DNA of 64,000 nucleotides, taken from Saccharopolyspora galaxeae (lineage in GTDB: Bacteria > Actinomycetota > Actinomycetes > Mycobacteriales > Pseudonocardiaceae). The position numbers were made by a program, and so were the translations under genes. Below the pieces are notes generated by a model. That model ran no database searches. It was not told the DNA's origin and worked only from the letters and a program-made list of their open reading frames with translations. The DNA lies in NCBI RefSeq assembly GCF_016526145.1, contig NZ_JADDUE010000006.1, positions 1-64,000 on the forward strand. Reading direction: 5' to 3'. Shown one piece after another: positions 26,085 to 35,959 of this stretch. Numbering within the stretch: position 1 is the first letter of the stretch; each line of letters opens with the position of its first letter.

Positions 26085-27452
26085 TCAGGACGCGGTGTTG
26101 ACGGTCTCCAGGGGACGGCCGGTGGCGCGCGGGCCGAACAGGCCGATGTCCAGCGTCACAGCGATCATCGCCGCGGCCACGACCGCGAACAGCACCCCGG
26201 CGCCCTGCGCCTGCAGCAGCGGAACCAGCACGAACGGCATCGCGCCGGTGGTCAGCCGGGACAGCGAATACGTCCAGGACGCCGCGGTCGCGCGGATGTG
26301 CGTCGGGAAGATCTCCGCCTGGTAGATGTGGAAGGCGTTGGAGAACACGTTGCTGGCCGCGGTGTAGCCGAACCCGAGCAGCAGGATCAGCGCGGTCGAA
26401 CCGGCCAGCCCGAACCCGAGCCCCAGCACGACCATCGCCATCGCCGAGCCCATCACCAGGTGCTTGCGCTCCACCCGCTCGACGAACGGCAGCGACAGCG
26501 CCGAGCCCACCGGGTAGCCGACGAACGTCAGCGCGCTGAACAGCAGCGAGTCGGTGACCTGGTAGCCCTTCGCGGCCAGCACCATCGGCACCATCGTGCC
26601 GAAGCCGTAGTAGCCCACCGTCTGCAGCACCTGGAAGACCGCCATCATCGCGGTGCGCTTGCCGTACGGTGCGGCGACCAGGTCGCGCAACCCGCTGGAC
26701 GGGGCGGTGACCGCACGATCCGGCTCGGCAGGGTCCGGCTCCGGCAGCGCCGCCCCGGCGGCTCGGGCCTCCCGCTCGAAGTCGGTGACCAGCGCGTCGG
26801 CCTGTTCGGCGCGGCCGCTGGTGGCCAGCCAGCGCGGCGACTCCGGCAACCCGCGACGCAGCAGGAACACCACGACCGCGCCGAGCGCGCCGATCGCGAA
26901 CATCCAGCGCCAGCCCGCGATGCCGAGCGGGCTCAGCGGCTCGAGCCAGTGCGCCAGGAACCCGGCCGCGGGCACGCCCAGGAACGACAGCGTGTAGGCC
27001 CAGGCGATGAACCGGCCGCGGCGCTTGGCGGGCAGCAGGTCGCTGAGGTAGGCATCCGCCAGCGGCGGTTCCGCACCGATCCCGATGCCTGCGACGAACC
27101 TGGTCGCGGCCAGCATGAACGGCCCGGTGCTGAACGCGCCGAGCAGCGAGAACAGCGAGTAGATCGCCAGGCTCACCAGGAACGCCCGGCGCCGCCCGAT
27201 CCGGTCGGCGAGCCGCCCGAGCACCAGCGTGCCCACGAACATCCCGAGGAACGTCGAGGCCAGCACCAGCGGCAGCTCGGCCTTGCTCAGGTGGAACTCC
27301 TGCGTCAGCGCGACGCTGAGCACCGGCGTCAGGAAGATCTCGTACATGTCGAAGAACAGCCCGAGCCCCACCGCGACGGTGGCTTTGCGGTGCATCCCGA
27401 TCAGCGGCAGGCGGTCCATGCGCGCCGCGATCGTCGGCTCGGGAGTCGTCAC
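26085..27452 (-). CDS. MFS transporter (sugar/organic-acid porter type)
   Basis: A 455-residue, 12-segment major facilitator with the family signatures GRLADRIGRRRAF after segment 2 and a PESPRWL-type motif after segment 6, as in the sugar-porter and aromatic/organic-acid groups. A soluble loop of about 50 residues separates the two halves. The substrate is not predictable. The GTG at 27452 follows AAGGAG by 6 bases; the longer frame begins with that ribosome site itself. It is a single gene ended by the hairpin at 26031. Confidence 0.85.
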   Translation of the reverse strand: MTTPEPTIAARMDRLPLIGMHRKATVAVGLGLFFDMYEIFLTPVLSVALTQEFHLSKAELPLVLASTFLGMFVGTLVLGRLADRIGRRRAFLVSLAIYSLFSLLGAFSTGPFMLAATRFVAGIGIGAEPPLADAYLSDLLPAKRRGRFIAWAYTLSFLGVPAAGFLAHWLEPLSPLGIAGWRWMFAIGALGAVVVFLLRRGLPESPRWLATSGRAEQADALVTDFEREARAAGAALPEPDPAEPDRAVTAPSSGLRDLVAAPYGKRTAMMAVFQVLQTVGYYGFGTMVPMVLAAKGYQVTDSLLFSALTFVGYPVGSALSLPFVERVERKHLVMGSAMAMVVLGLGFGLAGSTALILLLGFGYTAASNVFSNAFHIYQAEIFPTHIRATAASWTYSLSRLTTGAMPFVLVPLLQAQGAGVLFAVVAAAMIAVTLDIGLFGPRATGRPLETVNTAS

Positions 27453-27662
27453 GTTCTGCTCCTTCACGCCCGTGCCGGGAGTCGATCTACCCGCCGGGGC
27501 ACCTTATAGCGGCACGAGGAGGTTCGGAACCGTGTTCCGCGCCTGCTCGCGGCTTCGGTTCGGGAACCCCGCGGGGGTACCGGCGAGCACCGGATTTCTC
27601 CGCGCCGGTTGCCGGGTAGTCCGGTGGTGGCCCACGACCGGCGAACGAGAGGAGGCGCAGCG

Positions 27663-27917
27663 GTGACGTTCTCCGCTGACCGGCGGGACGAACCCGCAGA
27701 ACCGGACCGGCCCGAGGTGCCACGGCCGGAGAGCCCGGAGCCCGCGCAGAGCCCGGAACCCCCGCAGATCCCGGAGCCCCCGGAGGTCCCGGACCGGCCG
27801 AGCGCTCCCGACCCGCCGGACATCCCGGACCCGGACCGCCCGGAGCCGCCCGAGCCCCCGGACAGCCCGATCAACCCGGACAGCCCGATCAACCCGGAAC
27901 GGGAGTCCGACCGGTAA
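27663..27917 (+). CDS. Small proline-rich acidic protein, probably disordered
   Basis: An 84-residue ORF made almost entirely of Pro, Glu, Asp, Ser and Arg in repeats like PEPPEVPDRP and DSPINPDSPINP. GAGAGGAGG lies upstream of the GTG at the right distance, which is the main reason to accept it. No export signal or fold. It could be disordered linker-like protein of unknown role, or a chance reading of a Pro-rich GC stretch. The opposite-strand Gly-rich frame is a shadow. Confidence 0.5.
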   Translation: MTFSADRRDEPAEPDRPEVPRPESPEPAQSPEPPQIPEPPEVPDRPSAPDPPDIPDPDRPEPPEPPDSPINPDSPINPERESDR

Positions 27918-27965
27918 CGCAGTCGGGGCGGAGGAACTCGCCCGGCCCGGCGAGTTCTCCTCCGC

Positions 27966-29438
27966 TCAGAACGGATACTGCGCGTGCTGTTCGCGGAAGG
28001 TGACCCAACGCGTGTCGGTGAACGCGTCGATGCCGTCGCGCCCGCCGAACCGCCCGTAGCCCGAGTCCTTCACCCCGCCGAACGGGGCCTGCGGCTCGTC
28101 GCCCACGGACTGGTCGTTGATGTGGAAGATCCCGGTCCGCACCCGCTGCGCGATGGCCCAGCCGCGGCGGGTGTCCTCGGTGATCACCCCGGCGGTCAAC
28201 CCGTACGGCGTGTCGTTCATGACCTCGATCGCGGAGTCCACGTCGTCGTAGCCGTGCACGGTGGTGACCGGGCCGAAGATCTCCTCGGAGTGGATCCGCT
28301 GCTCGGGAGTCACGCCGCTGAGCACGGTCGGCCGGTACACCGCGCCGTCCGGGCGCCCGCCGCCGGTGTGCAGCACGGCGCCCTGCGCCACCGCGTCGTC
28401 GACGAGCGCGGCCACCCGCTGGGCGGAGCGTTCGCCGATCACCGGCCCGATCACGGTGTCCGGCTTTCCGGGGTCGCCGCAGGGCAGTTCGGCCACCTTG
28501 GCCGCGAACCGCCGGGAGAACTCCTGCTCCAGCGCGCGCGGCAGCAGCACGCGGTCCGCGGACATGCAGATCTGCCCGGCGTTCATGAACGCGCCGAAGG
28601 TGACCGCGTCGACCGCGTAGTCCAGGTCGGCGTCGTCGAGCACCAGGATCGAGTTCTTCCCGCCCAGCTCCAGCAGGGCCGGTTTGAGGTTCTCCGCGGC
28701 TTTGATTCCGACGCTGCGGCCGACGTTCGTCGAGCCGGTGAAGTTGACCCGGCGCACCCGCCGATCGGCGATCAGCGTCTCGACCACCTGCGCCGCGTCG
28801 TCGCGGGCGTTGGTGAGCACGTTGAGCACCCCGTCCGGCAGACCCGCCTCGCGCATGATCTCCGCGAGGAACAGGCCCGCGGTCAGCGGCGCGTCCTCGC
28901 TGGGTTTGAGCACGGCGGTGTTGCCCACTGCCAGCGCCACCGCGAAGGAGCGCACGCCGAGGATCAGCGGCGCGTTCCACGGTGCCAGCGCGGCGACCAC
29001 TCCGGCGGGCTGGCGCAGCGCGAACCCCCACTCGCCGGGGCTGGAGCTGGACAGCACTTCCCCGCGCGGCGCGGTGATCGCCGCCGCGGCCTCCCGCAGC
29101 ACGTCGGCGGCCAGCCCCGCGTTGAACATCGCCCACGGCCGGGTGCCACCGACTTCGCCGGCCATCAGCGCCACCGCGTCCTCGGTGCGCTGCTCCAGCA
29201 GGTCGGCCGCGCGCAGGAAGATCTTGCGGCGGGTGCCCACGTCGGTCGCCGCCCAGCCGGGGAAGGCCGCGGCGGCCGCGTCGACGGCCGCGGTGACGTC
29301 CTCGGGGGCGGCTGCCGCGACGGTGGCGAACACCTCGCCGGTGTAGGGGTTGAGGTCCTGCTCGGTGCGGCCGGTCCCGGCGGCGCGGTCGGCACCGCCG
29401 ATCAGCAGTCCGCGTTGTCCAGCTGCTCCAGCTGCCAT
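27966..29438 (-). CDS. Aldehyde dehydrogenase (benzaldehyde/vanillin-type)
   Basis: A 490-residue NAD(P)-dependent aldehyde dehydrogenase. Motifs: PWNAPLILG (about 150), the cofactor loop FTGSTNVGR, the general-base Glu in LLELGGKNS, the nucleophile Cys in NAGQICMSADR (about 300) and the C-terminal EIFGPV and PFGGVKDSGYGR. It would oxidise an aldehyde to the acid; the sequence pattern is closest to aromatic aldehyde dehydrogenases, but the substrate is open. The ATG at MAAGAAG has GAGGA upstream; the longer frame has no support. Confidence 0.9.
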   Translation of the reverse strand: MAAGAAGQRGLLIGGADRAAGTGRTEQDLNPYTGEVFATVAAAAPEDVTAAVDAAAAAFPGWAATDVGTRRKIFLRAADLLEQRTEDAVALMAGEVGGTRPWAMFNAGLAADVLREAAAAITAPRGEVLSSSSPGEWGFALRQPAGVVAALAPWNAPLILGVRSFAVALAVGNTAVLKPSEDAPLTAGLFLAEIMREAGLPDGVLNVLTNARDDAAQVVETLIADRRVRRVNFTGSTNVGRSVGIKAAENLKPALLELGGKNSILVLDDADLDYAVDAVTFGAFMNAGQICMSADRVLLPRALEQEFSRRFAAKVAELPCGDPGKPDTVIGPVIGERSAQRVAALVDDAVAQGAVLHTGGGRPDGAVYRPTVLSGVTPEQRIHSEEIFGPVTTVHGYDDVDSAIEVMNDTPYGLTAGVITEDTRRGWAIAQRVRTGIFHINDQSVGDEPQAPFGGVKDSGYGRFGGRDGIDAFTDTRWVTFREQHAQYPF

Positions 29439-29640
29439 AGTTCCTCGCTCTCCAAGCTCGTCGCCGGTGCGCCGTGCCGACCGGCATCCGCCCGAGGGTG
29501 TCAGGAAACCTGTTCCCGCTGAATCTGTCACGTGACTAGCGGCCGGGTCCGGACGGCTCGATTCCGGGCTTCCACGAGGAATCCGCGGGTGCCCGCCACC
29601 GCGCGGCGGCTGGAAACGCGGCGAGCAGCGGATCGCCGGA

Positions 29641-30021
29641 TCAGGCGGACGGCTGCTCCACCACGACCACGTTGTTGCCGTCCGGATCGCGCAGCATGAA
29701 CATCAGCGGTGCGCCGGGGTTGCGCATCGGCTCCGGGTCCATGTCGATCCCGCCCAACGCCTGCAACCGGGTGTGCTCGCCGACCACGTCGGCGGTCTCC
29801 ACTCCGAGCATCCCGCCACCGGGTTGCCCGCCCATCGGCGGATTGAGCGCGAGCCGCGCCGTCGAGCCCGGAGGGGCGACCTCCAGCCAGCGCATCTCGC
29901 CGTGCTCGCCGAACGGCGTGTCGGCACGCACCTCGAAACCCAGCTTCTCGGTGTAGAACGCACGTGCCGCGTCCTGGTCCGAGACGGTGAACATGACCAC
30001 TGCGATACTCGACATCTGCAT
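29641..30021 (-). CDS. Glyoxalase/bleomycin-resistance-fold (VOC) protein
   Basis: A 126-residue VOC-superfamily protein with the paired beta-alpha-beta-beta-beta halves: VVMFTVSDQDAARAFYTEKLGFEV at the start and FMLRDPDGNNVVVVEQ at the end. The residue pattern is that of the many small actinobacterial homologues of unknown substrate. GAGGA lies 7 bases before the ATG. It is probably a single gene; the roughly 200 bases between it and the aldehyde dehydrogenase hold no visible signal. Confidence 0.85.
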   Translation of the reverse strand: MQMSSIAVVMFTVSDQDAARAFYTEKLGFEVRADTPFGEHGEMRWLEVAPPGSTARLALNPPMGGQPGGGMLGVETADVVGEHTRLQALGGIDMDPEPMRNPGAPLMFMLRDPDGNNVVVVEQPSA

Positions 30022-30144
30022 CTCGGCGTCCTCGCGATCGGCAACGGTGGGCGGGCCCGGACGTCGCTCGAGTTACCCGGGTCGCGAGATCGACAACCCC
30101 CGGATCACTTCGGCGAGGGGAGAAAGAGACCACTTCTGAAACGA

Positions 30145-30176
30145 CGAAAAGCCCGCCACGAAGGGCGGGCTTTTCG
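30145..30176 (-). terminator. Terminator of tRNA-Lys
   Basis: A perfect 13-bp inverted repeat (arm CGAAAAGCCCGCC) ending in CTTTTCG on the minus strand lies 20 bases past the tRNA 3' end. The symmetric A/T run would let it act in the other direction too. Confidence 0.85.
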
Positions 30177-30195
30177 TTCTTCCAGGTTATCGCTG

Positions 30196-30268
30196 TGCGC
30201 CAACAGGGACTCGAACCCCGAACCCACTGATTAAGAGTCAGTTGCTCTGCCTGTTGAGCTATTGGCGC
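30196..30268 (-). tRNA. tRNA-Lys (CTT anticodon)
   Basis: Read on the minus strand, a 73-base cloverleaf with a perfect 7-bp acceptor stem (GCGCCAA/TTGGCGC), a D arm with AGCTCA, anticodon loop ACTCTTAAT with CTT, and the T arm GTTCGAGTC. The CCA end is not encoded. Confidence 0.95.
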
Positions 30269-30566
30269 TTGCTTGCCTGCCGGGGATTTTCCCGCTTGCG
30301 CTCGTTCCCTGGCGACGAAAGAAACACTAGCACGGCGCGCGGGGCACAGATCCGAGGGGGTGTCCGGCGGCGGTGCCGTTGCCGGACCGTGTCCGGTTGA
30401 TCCGCTTCGGGCGAGCAACCGGCCGCGTCCTGGTGCGTCCACCGGGGTGGAAGATCAGCAGAAATATACGCAGCGTGCACGCCGGGTGCACTCCACGAGG
30501 TCGGTGGGCTCAGGCACACTGTGCTGTGGCGGATGTGGCGGATCGGAATCGAACGGACAGTGACAA

Positions 30567-31760
30567 ATGAATGACTCGCTTCACTCCCTCGGGAGTGGTC
30601 GGGCTCGGTGGTCGCGGGTGTGGTCGCTCGTGCTCATCGGCCTCGTGGGGGTGCTGGTCGCCGGGTGCAGCGGCGGCGCCGGGGGACAGCAGAGCGCGCC
30701 ACCTCCGCCGCCGACGGTGTTGTTCGACCCGGGCAACGGAGCCCAGGGGGTGTCGCCGACCGCGCCGATCACGGCGACCGCGCAGCACGGCCGGATCGTC
30801 GACGCGGTGCTCACGAATCCGGAAGGGGAGCGGGTCGAAGCGGCCGTCGCGCCGGACGGGGCGAGCTGGTCGGCAGCCGAACCGCTGGGCTACGGCAAGA
30901 CCTACAAGGCGGCCATCACCGTGCAAGGCGCGGCTGGCGCGCCGGTGACGCAGGAGGCCTCGTTCACCACGGTCGATCCGGCGGATCAGACCTACGTCTC
31001 GATGAACCCGCTGGACGGCCAGACCGTCGGCGTCGGCCAGCCGCTGGCCTTCTACTTCTCCGAAGACGCGCCCGCGCCGGACAAGGCCAAGGCCGAACAG
31101 GCCATCCGGATCCGGACCGAACCCGCCGTGGAAGGCGCGTTCTACTGGATCGACAGCCGCGAGGTGCACTGGCGCCCCAAGGAGTACTGGCAGCCCGGCA
31201 CCGAGATCACCGTCGACGCGGACGTCTACGGCAAGGACCTGGGCAACGGCGTCTGGGGTGAGGAGAACCGCACGGCCACCTTCCACATCGGCGACGCGGT
31301 GGTGCTCAAGGCCGACGGCGCCAGCCACCAGATGTCGATCAACGTCAACGGTGTCGAGCAGCGGACCATCCCGGTCTCGCTGGGCAAGCCCAGCTTCCCG
31401 TCGAACGACGGCACGCACGTGGTCACCGAGCACCACGCGACCAAGCTGATGGACTCATCGACCTACGGCCTGCCCGTCGACCAGGGCGGCTACCAGACCG
31501 AGGTGAAGTGGGCGGTGCGGATCTCCAACAGCGGCGAGTTCCTGCACGCCGCGCCGTGGTCGGTCGCCGACCAGGGCAAGCGCAACGTCAGCCACGGCTG
31601 CATCAACATGAGCAACGCCGACGCCAAGGCGGTCTACGACCTGCTCAAGAAGGGCGACGTCGTGGAGATCACCAATTCCGGCGGGCCGGAGCTGAAATCC
31701 ACGAACGGTTTCGGGGATTGGCAGGTCCCGTGGGACGAATGGCTCAGCGGCAATCGCTGA
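30567..31760 (+). CDS. L,D-transpeptidase lipoprotein (LdtMt2-like)
   Basis: A 397-residue cell-wall enzyme that forms 3-3 peptidoglycan cross-links outside the membrane. It has a lipobox VAGC (about residue 33), a Pro-rich linker, two Ig-like domains (about 50-250) and a C-terminal YkuD domain with the catalytic signature HAAPWSV...NVSHGCINMS (about 325-350; Cys nucleophile). The arrangement matches mycobacterial LdtMt2/LdtMt1. It is a single gene between two tRNAs on the other strand; the 298 bases upstream hold no clear feature. Confidence 0.95.
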   Translation: MNDSLHSLGSGRARWSRVWSLVLIGLVGVLVAGCSGGAGGQQSAPPPPPTVLFDPGNGAQGVSPTAPITATAQHGRIVDAVLTNPEGERVEAAVAPDGASWSAAEPLGYGKTYKAAITVQGAAGAPVTQEASFTTVDPADQTYVSMNPLDGQTVGVGQPLAFYFSEDAPAPDKAKAEQAIRIRTEPAVEGAFYWIDSREVHWRPKEYWQPGTEITVDADVYGKDLGNGVWGEENRTATFHIGDAVVLKADGASHQMSINVNGVEQRTIPVSLGKPSFPSNDGTHVVTEHHATKLMDSSTYGLPVDQGGYQTEVKWAVRISNSGEFLHAAPWSVADQGKRNVSHGCINMSNADAKAVYDLLKKGDVVEITNSGGPELKSTNGFGDWQVPWDEWLSGNR

Positions 31761-31777
31761 GCCCGCCGCGCAATCGA

Positions 31778-31808
31778 AAGGCCCCGCTCCGATTCGGAGC
31801 GGGGCCTT
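31778..31808. terminator. Bidirectional terminator between ldt and tRNA-His
   Basis: A 15-bp inverted repeat (arm AAGGCCCCGCTCCGA) with an A-rich left and T-rich right edge follows the transpeptidase stop by 17 bases. It also lies just past the tRNA-His 3' end, so it can serve both. Confidence 0.85.
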
Positions 31809-31816
31809 CCTCGTGG

Positions 31817-31890
31817 GGTGAGTGACGGGATTCGAACCCGCGACTCCTGGGACCACAACCCAGTGCTCTACCGACTGAGCTACACCCACC
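31817..31890 (-). tRNA. tRNA-His (GTG anticodon)
   Basis: Read on the minus strand, a cloverleaf with the His-specific extra G at the 5' end opposite C73, D arm TAGCTCAG, anticodon loop TTGTGG, and T arm GGGTTCGAATCCC. CCA is encoded at 31814-31816. Confidence 0.95.
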
Positions 31891-32006
31891 ACAGCAACGG
31901 TGCGCCGGTGAACCCGGCCGTCCGGAGCAACACGAATATCCTAGCGCGCGGTGTCGATCGCTTTCCCACCGGGCTCCGCACCCGGGTGACGGGCGAGGTC
32001 AACGGC

Positions 32007-32651
32007 TCACTCGGACGGTTTGACGGCCTTCTCGGTACCGCCTTCCACCGCCGCGCCGTCGAGCAGTTCGGCGGCCACCGTCTGCGCCTGCTCGCTGCTC
32101 GGGCCGGGCTGCGGCACGAACGCGGTGCGCCGGTAGTACGCCAGCTCCCGGATCGACTCCCGCACGTCGGCCAGCGCGCGGTGCGCCAGCCCCTTCTCCG
32201 GCTGCGCGTAGTAGATCCGCGGGAACCAGCGCCTGCACAACTCCTTGACCGAGGACACGTCCACCATGCGGTAGTGCAGGTGCGCGTCCAGCGCGGGCAT
32301 GTCGCGCGCGATGAACCCGCGGTCGGTGGCGATCGAGTTGCCCGCCAGCGGCGCCGATACGTTCTCCGGCACGTGTTCGCGGATGTGCTCCAGCACGCGC
32401 TGCTCGGCTTCGGCGAGGGTGACCGAGGAGCGTCGCACCTCCTCGGTGAGCCCGGAGCGCTCGTGCATGTCCCGCACCACTTCGGGCATCGCCGACAAGA
32501 CCTCGTCCGGGGCGTGGATCACGATGTCCACACCCTCGCCGAGGATGTTCAGGTCGGCATCGGTGACCAGGGCGGCGATCTCGATCAAGGCGTCCGAGGC
32601 CAGGTCGAGCCCGGTCATTTCACAGTCGATCCACACTAGACGGTCGTTCAC
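32007..32651 (-). CDS. orn: Oligoribonuclease
   Basis: A 214-residue DEDDh 3'-5' exonuclease that clears 2-5-nt RNA fragments, and in actinomycetes also pGpG from c-di-GMP breakdown. Motifs: [10 protein letters not shown] near the start, the central [18 protein letters not shown], and [16 protein letters not shown] with the His and last Asp. The GTG at 32651 fits the family N-terminus and follows TAGGCT by 7 bases, so the mRNA may be leaderless. An upstream ATG frame gives an Arg-rich, implausible start. Confidence 0.93.
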   Translation of the reverse strand: MNDRLVWIDCEMTGLDLASDALIEIAALVTDADLNILGEGVDIVIHAPDEVLSAMPEVVRDMHERSGLTEEVRRSSVTLAEAEQRVLEHIREHVPENVSAPLAGNSIATDRGFIARDMPALDAHLHYRMVDVSSVKELCRRWFPRIYYAQPEKGLAHRALADVRESIRELAYYRRTAFVPQPGPSSEQAQTVAAELLDGAAVEGGTEKAVKPSE

Positions 32652-32704
32652 CCGTGCGAGCCTAACGCGACGCCCGCGCCGGGCGGGATCGGACCGCGCG
32701 GGCG

Positions 32705-34402
32705 TCACTCGCCGCGCTCGCGCAGCTGGGCGGGCACGACCTTGCCGGTGGCGTTGCGCGGCAGCTCTTCCAGGAACACGACGTCCCTGGGCAGCGCGTA
32801 CTTCGGCAGCGCGTCGCGGAGCCGGTCGCGCACCGCGTCGGCGTCCAGGTCCGCGCCGGGCGCGAGCACCACGTACGCGGCGAGGCGCTGGCCGAACTCC
32901 GCGTCGTCCACGCCGATCACCGCGGTCTCGTGCACCTCGGGAAGGGTGGCCAGGGCGTCCTCGGTCTCCTTGGGGTAGACGTTCTCCCCGCCCGAGACGA
33001 TCATGTCGTCCTCCCGGCCGACGACCTGCAACCGCCCGGCCGAGTCGATGCGGCCGAGGTCACCGGTGGACATCAGCCCTTTCCGGGTCTCCTTGCCGCC
33101 GCCCCCGGTGTAGCCCTCGAACAGCATGTCGTTGCCGACGAAGATCCGCCCGGTTTCGCCGCGGCGCACCGGTTCACCGTCCTCGCCGACGATCATGATG
33201 GTGGTGCCGCGCGGTGCCCGCCCCGCCGTGCCCGGCGACGCCGCCAGGTCTTGCGGGTCGGCGATGCTCACCCAGGACGCCTCGGTGGAGCCGTAGAAGT
33301 TGTAGAGCACCCGCCCGAACACCCGCTGGAACCGGGTCGCCAGGTCGGCGGGCAGCGCCGATCCGCTGCACGCGACGATCCGCAGCGCGGAGCAGTCGAA
33401 CGGCGCACGGGACTCGGCAGGCAGGTCCAGGATGCGCTGCAGCATCACCGGCACCATGAACATCGCGGTGCACCGGTGCCGCTGCACCGCCGCGAGCGCC
33501 TGCTGCGGCTCGAACTTGCGGCGCAGCACCAGCGTCGCGCCGATCGCGGAGCCGAGCTGGAAGGCCGCGAGGCCCCAGGTGTGGAAGATCGGCGCACCCA
33601 CCAGGATCCGCTCGCCCTCGCGCAGCGGCACCCTGGACATGATCGTCGCGGCCGGGCCGACGCCGGGCGGCGCGGGCCTGCGGGCGCCCTTCGGCGTGCC
33701 GGTGGTGCCGGAGGTGAGCACGATCATCCGCGCGTGCCGCGGCCGCCGCGGCAGCCGGGTGGACGGCGAGCTGCCGATGAGGTGCTCCAGCGTGGGCCGC
33801 CGGGTGGTGCCCTCGGTCCAGGCGAGCACCACGTCCAGGTCTTCGGGCGGCTCCAGCTGCTCGACGAACTCGGTGTCGGCGATCAGCACGTCGGCCCGCT
33901 GCTCCGCCAGCACCGCGTGCAGCTGTTGCGGCCGCAGGCCGGTGTTCAGCAGCACCACGTCCACGCCGATCTTGCCGCAGGCCACGATGCTCTCCACCAG
34001 TCCGTGGTGGTTGCGGCACAGCACCGCGACGCGGCCGGTGTCCCGGACGCCGCGGGCGCGCAGCCCGTTGGCCAGCCGCGCGGTGCGCTGGTGCAGCTCC
34101 TGGAAGCTCAGCGCGCCGCGCTCGTCGATCACCGCGGGCCGGTCGGGGTGCCGGATCGCGGCGACCTCGTAGCCCAGCGCCGGGGTCACGCCCCAGCGGC
34201 GCCAGGCCCGCACGATGCGCCACAGCTTGTCCGGGCGCATCGGGCGGACCACGCCTTGCCGGATCAGCAGCCACAAGGTCTGCGCGCCGGGGGCGACGCG
34301 CTGCGCGGCTCGCCGGAGGCCACCCGCCGGTCCAGCCGCCGAGTCCCCCGGCGCACCCGCCAGGTTGCGGAGCAGTTCTTTCGGCCGTCGCCACATCGCC
34401 AC
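32705..34402 (-). CDS. AMP-dependent acyl-CoA ligase (FadD-type)
   Basis: A 565-residue adenylate-forming ligase that should activate a fatty or other carboxylic acid to its CoA thioester. Seen: the P-loop [12 protein letters not shown] (about 232), an A5 region [12 protein letters not shown] (about 395), STGDLGRID and the C-terminal [13 protein letters not shown] with the catalytic Lys. An N-terminal region of about 65 residues precedes the standard fold. GTG 34402 was chosen because GAGGAG lies 6 bases upstream; ATG 34396 is the alternative. It lies 53 bases before orn on the same strand. Confidence 0.9.
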   Translation of the reverse strand: MAMWRRPKELLRNLAGAPGDSAAGPAGGLRRAAQRVAPGAQTLWLLIRQGVVRPMRPDKLWRIVRAWRRWGVTPALGYEVAAIRHPDRPAVIDERGALSFQELHQRTARLANGLRARGVRDTGRVAVLCRNHHGLVESIVACGKIGVDVVLLNTGLRPQQLHAVLAEQRADVLIADTEFVEQLEPPEDLDVVLAWTEGTTRRPTLEHLIGSSPSTRLPRRPRHARMIVLTSGTTGTPKGARRPAPPGVGPAATIMSRVPLREGERILVGAPIFHTWGLAAFQLGSAIGATLVLRRKFEPQQALAAVQRHRCTAMFMVPVMLQRILDLPAESRAPFDCSALRIVACSGSALPADLATRFQRVFGRVLYNFYGSTEASWVSIADPQDLAASPGTAGRAPRGTTIMIVGEDGEPVRRGETGRIFVGNDMLFEGYTGGGGKETRKGLMSTGDLGRIDSAGRLQVVGREDDMIVSGGENVYPKETEDALATLPEVHETAVIGVDDAEFGQRLAAYVVLAPGADLDADAVRDRLRDALPKYALPRDVVFLEELPRNATGKVVPAQLRERGE

Positions 34403-34472
34403 GCGCGTCTCCTCGAGTCCCTTAACTACTCGCCAGTAGATAATGCCTGGGGGCGAGCGCGAGGGGAAGGGC

Positions 34473-34664
34473 TCAGCGCTCCGGAACCGCCGCCGCGGCC
34501 ACCACCGCCTCCCGCAACGCCGCGCGAAGCCGGCCGGCCTCCAGTGGCGCGAGCACCGCCGTCTCCCCAGGCGGAGCCACCACCACCACACTGCCTTCGT
34601 TGACGAACACGGCCATGTTGCGCCGCCGCCCAGCCACGTCGCGGCAGTTGACCTGCCACTCCAT
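34473..34664 (-). CDS. Small conserved-looking protein, unrecognised
   Basis: A 63-residue protein (MEWQVNCRDVAGRR...AVFVNEGSVVVVAPPGETAVL) with a regular alternating beta pattern followed by a helix of Ala and Arg. GGGAGAG lies well placed before the ATG. I know no function. It sits just upstream of the ligase gene on the same strand, about 70 bases away. Confidence 0.65.
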   Translation of the reverse strand: MEWQVNCRDVAGRRRNMAVFVNEGSVVVVAPPGETAVLAPLEAGRLRAALREAVVAAAAVPER

Positions 34665-34872
34665 GCTCTCTCCCACGCAGACCTCCTCGTCCGGGTGCGC
34701 ACTCCACGGCGTGTGATGGTTCAGAATCACGGTTGTGACGGTGCTTCGCCCGATTAATCGCGCGGAAACCTCGCGGCGTCACACCATCGGCCGCACGGCG
34801 GCCTCGGATAGCGGGCCGTGCCCGGATCCGGCCGCCCTCGGGCGTGCGCGGTGATGCGGGAGACTGCTGATC

Positions 34873-35277
34873 GTGACTGGTTACGACGGGCTGGTGTGGC
34901 GGACGCTGCACCGGGTGCTGGCGGTGCTCGCGATCGGCGTGCTGGGCCTGCTGATCGGCCTCGGCTCCAGCGCGAGCAGATCGGACTCGCTGCTGGGCGT
35001 GCTGGTCGTGGCGCTGGTCGCGCTGCCGGTGGCGCTCACGCTGCGCCGGATGTCGCCGACCGCCCGCGGCAATCTGCGCCTGCTGCCCGGGCGCAGGCCG
35101 CTGATGACGGCGCAGGCGGTGCTGCTCGGCCTCGTCGCCGTGCTGGTGCTGTGCTGGTCGGCGGGCAACGCGATAGCGCCGGGCACGCTGGCGCCGCTGC
35201 CGCTGGCGCTGGTCGGGGTGTTGCTCGCCGCCGTGCTGGCGCTGCTCGGGTGGATAGGGCACCGGATGAGCCGCTGA
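34873..35277 (+). CDS. Small four-segment membrane protein
   Basis: A 134-residue protein with about four hydrophobic segments (16-33, 40-58, 76-95, 103-125) and a basic loop after the second (RRMSPTARGNLRLLPGRRP). No family recognised. The GTG has no clear ribosome site. Confidence 0.65.
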   Translation: MTGYDGLVWRTLHRVLAVLAIGVLGLLIGLGSSASRSDSLLGVLVVALVALPVALTLRRMSPTARGNLRLLPGRRPLMTAQAVLLGLVAVLVLCWSAGNAIAPGTLAPLPLALVGVLLAAVLALLGWIGHRMSR

Positions 35278-35374
35278 GCCGCAGTGCCCGGGCGGTTGCC
35301 GAGGTGGCGAAAGCGGCTCACGCCGCTTCGAAGAAGACCGGCAACCATGCCGAGCTCGGGTTCCGAGCGGGCAC

Positions 35375-35833
35375 TCAGCGGACCGGCAGCGGCTCGCCGT
35401 GCTCGGCCGCCGGCCGCGGCCCGAAGATCCGCCGCTCGGCCGGGCTGATCGGCACGTCGTTGATGCTGGCCTCGCGCCGTCGCATCAACCCGTCTCCGGT
35501 GAACTCCCACAGCTCGTTGCCGTAGCTGCGCCACCACTGGCCCGCGGCGTCGTGGCACTCGTACTGGAACCGCACGGCGATGCGGTCGCCCTGGAACGCC
35601 CAGAGTTCCTTGCGCAGCGCGTACTCCAGCTCGCGCGACCACTTCTCGCGCAGGAAGTCCGCGATCTCGGCCCGCCCGGTGATGAACCGGTCGCGATTGC
35701 GCCAGACCGAATCCGCGGTGTAAGCGGCGGCGACCTGCTCGGGGTCCTGGGTGTTCCAGGCGTCCTCGGCGGCCTGCACCTTCTGCCGGGCGGTCTCCTC
35801 GGTGAACGGCGGGAACGGCGGGCGTGCGGTCAC
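35375..35833 (-). CDS. SnoaL-like/DUF1348 protein
   Basis: A 152-residue protein of the NTF2-like fold (DUF1348 group), with [26 protein letters not shown] at the start and FQYECHD...[10 protein letters not shown] in the middle. Members are small soluble proteins, mostly of unknown role. GAGGAAGG precedes the GTG. Confidence 0.82.
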   Translation of the reverse strand: MTARPPFPPFTEETARQKVQAAEDAWNTQDPEQVAAAYTADSVWRNRDRFITGRAEIADFLREKWSRELEYALRKELWAFQGDRIAVRFQYECHDAAGQWWRSYGNELWEFTGDGLMRRREASINDVPISPAERRIFGPRPAAEHGEPLPVR

Positions 35834-35959
35834 GGTGCCTTCCTCTCGGCGTTGCCCTCTCGGCGCGGCGATTGCGGGAGATCCCGGCAGCGGCGGTGTC
35901 GCTGCGGACGCGGCAACGGCGGTGACCTGCGCGGGCCACCGCCGCGTGCCGGGAACCGC

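Noticed and set aside
27464-27892. Minus-strand Gly/Ser-rich repeat protein
   Set aside because: It is the reverse of the Pro/Glu-rich small gene and has no ribosome site.
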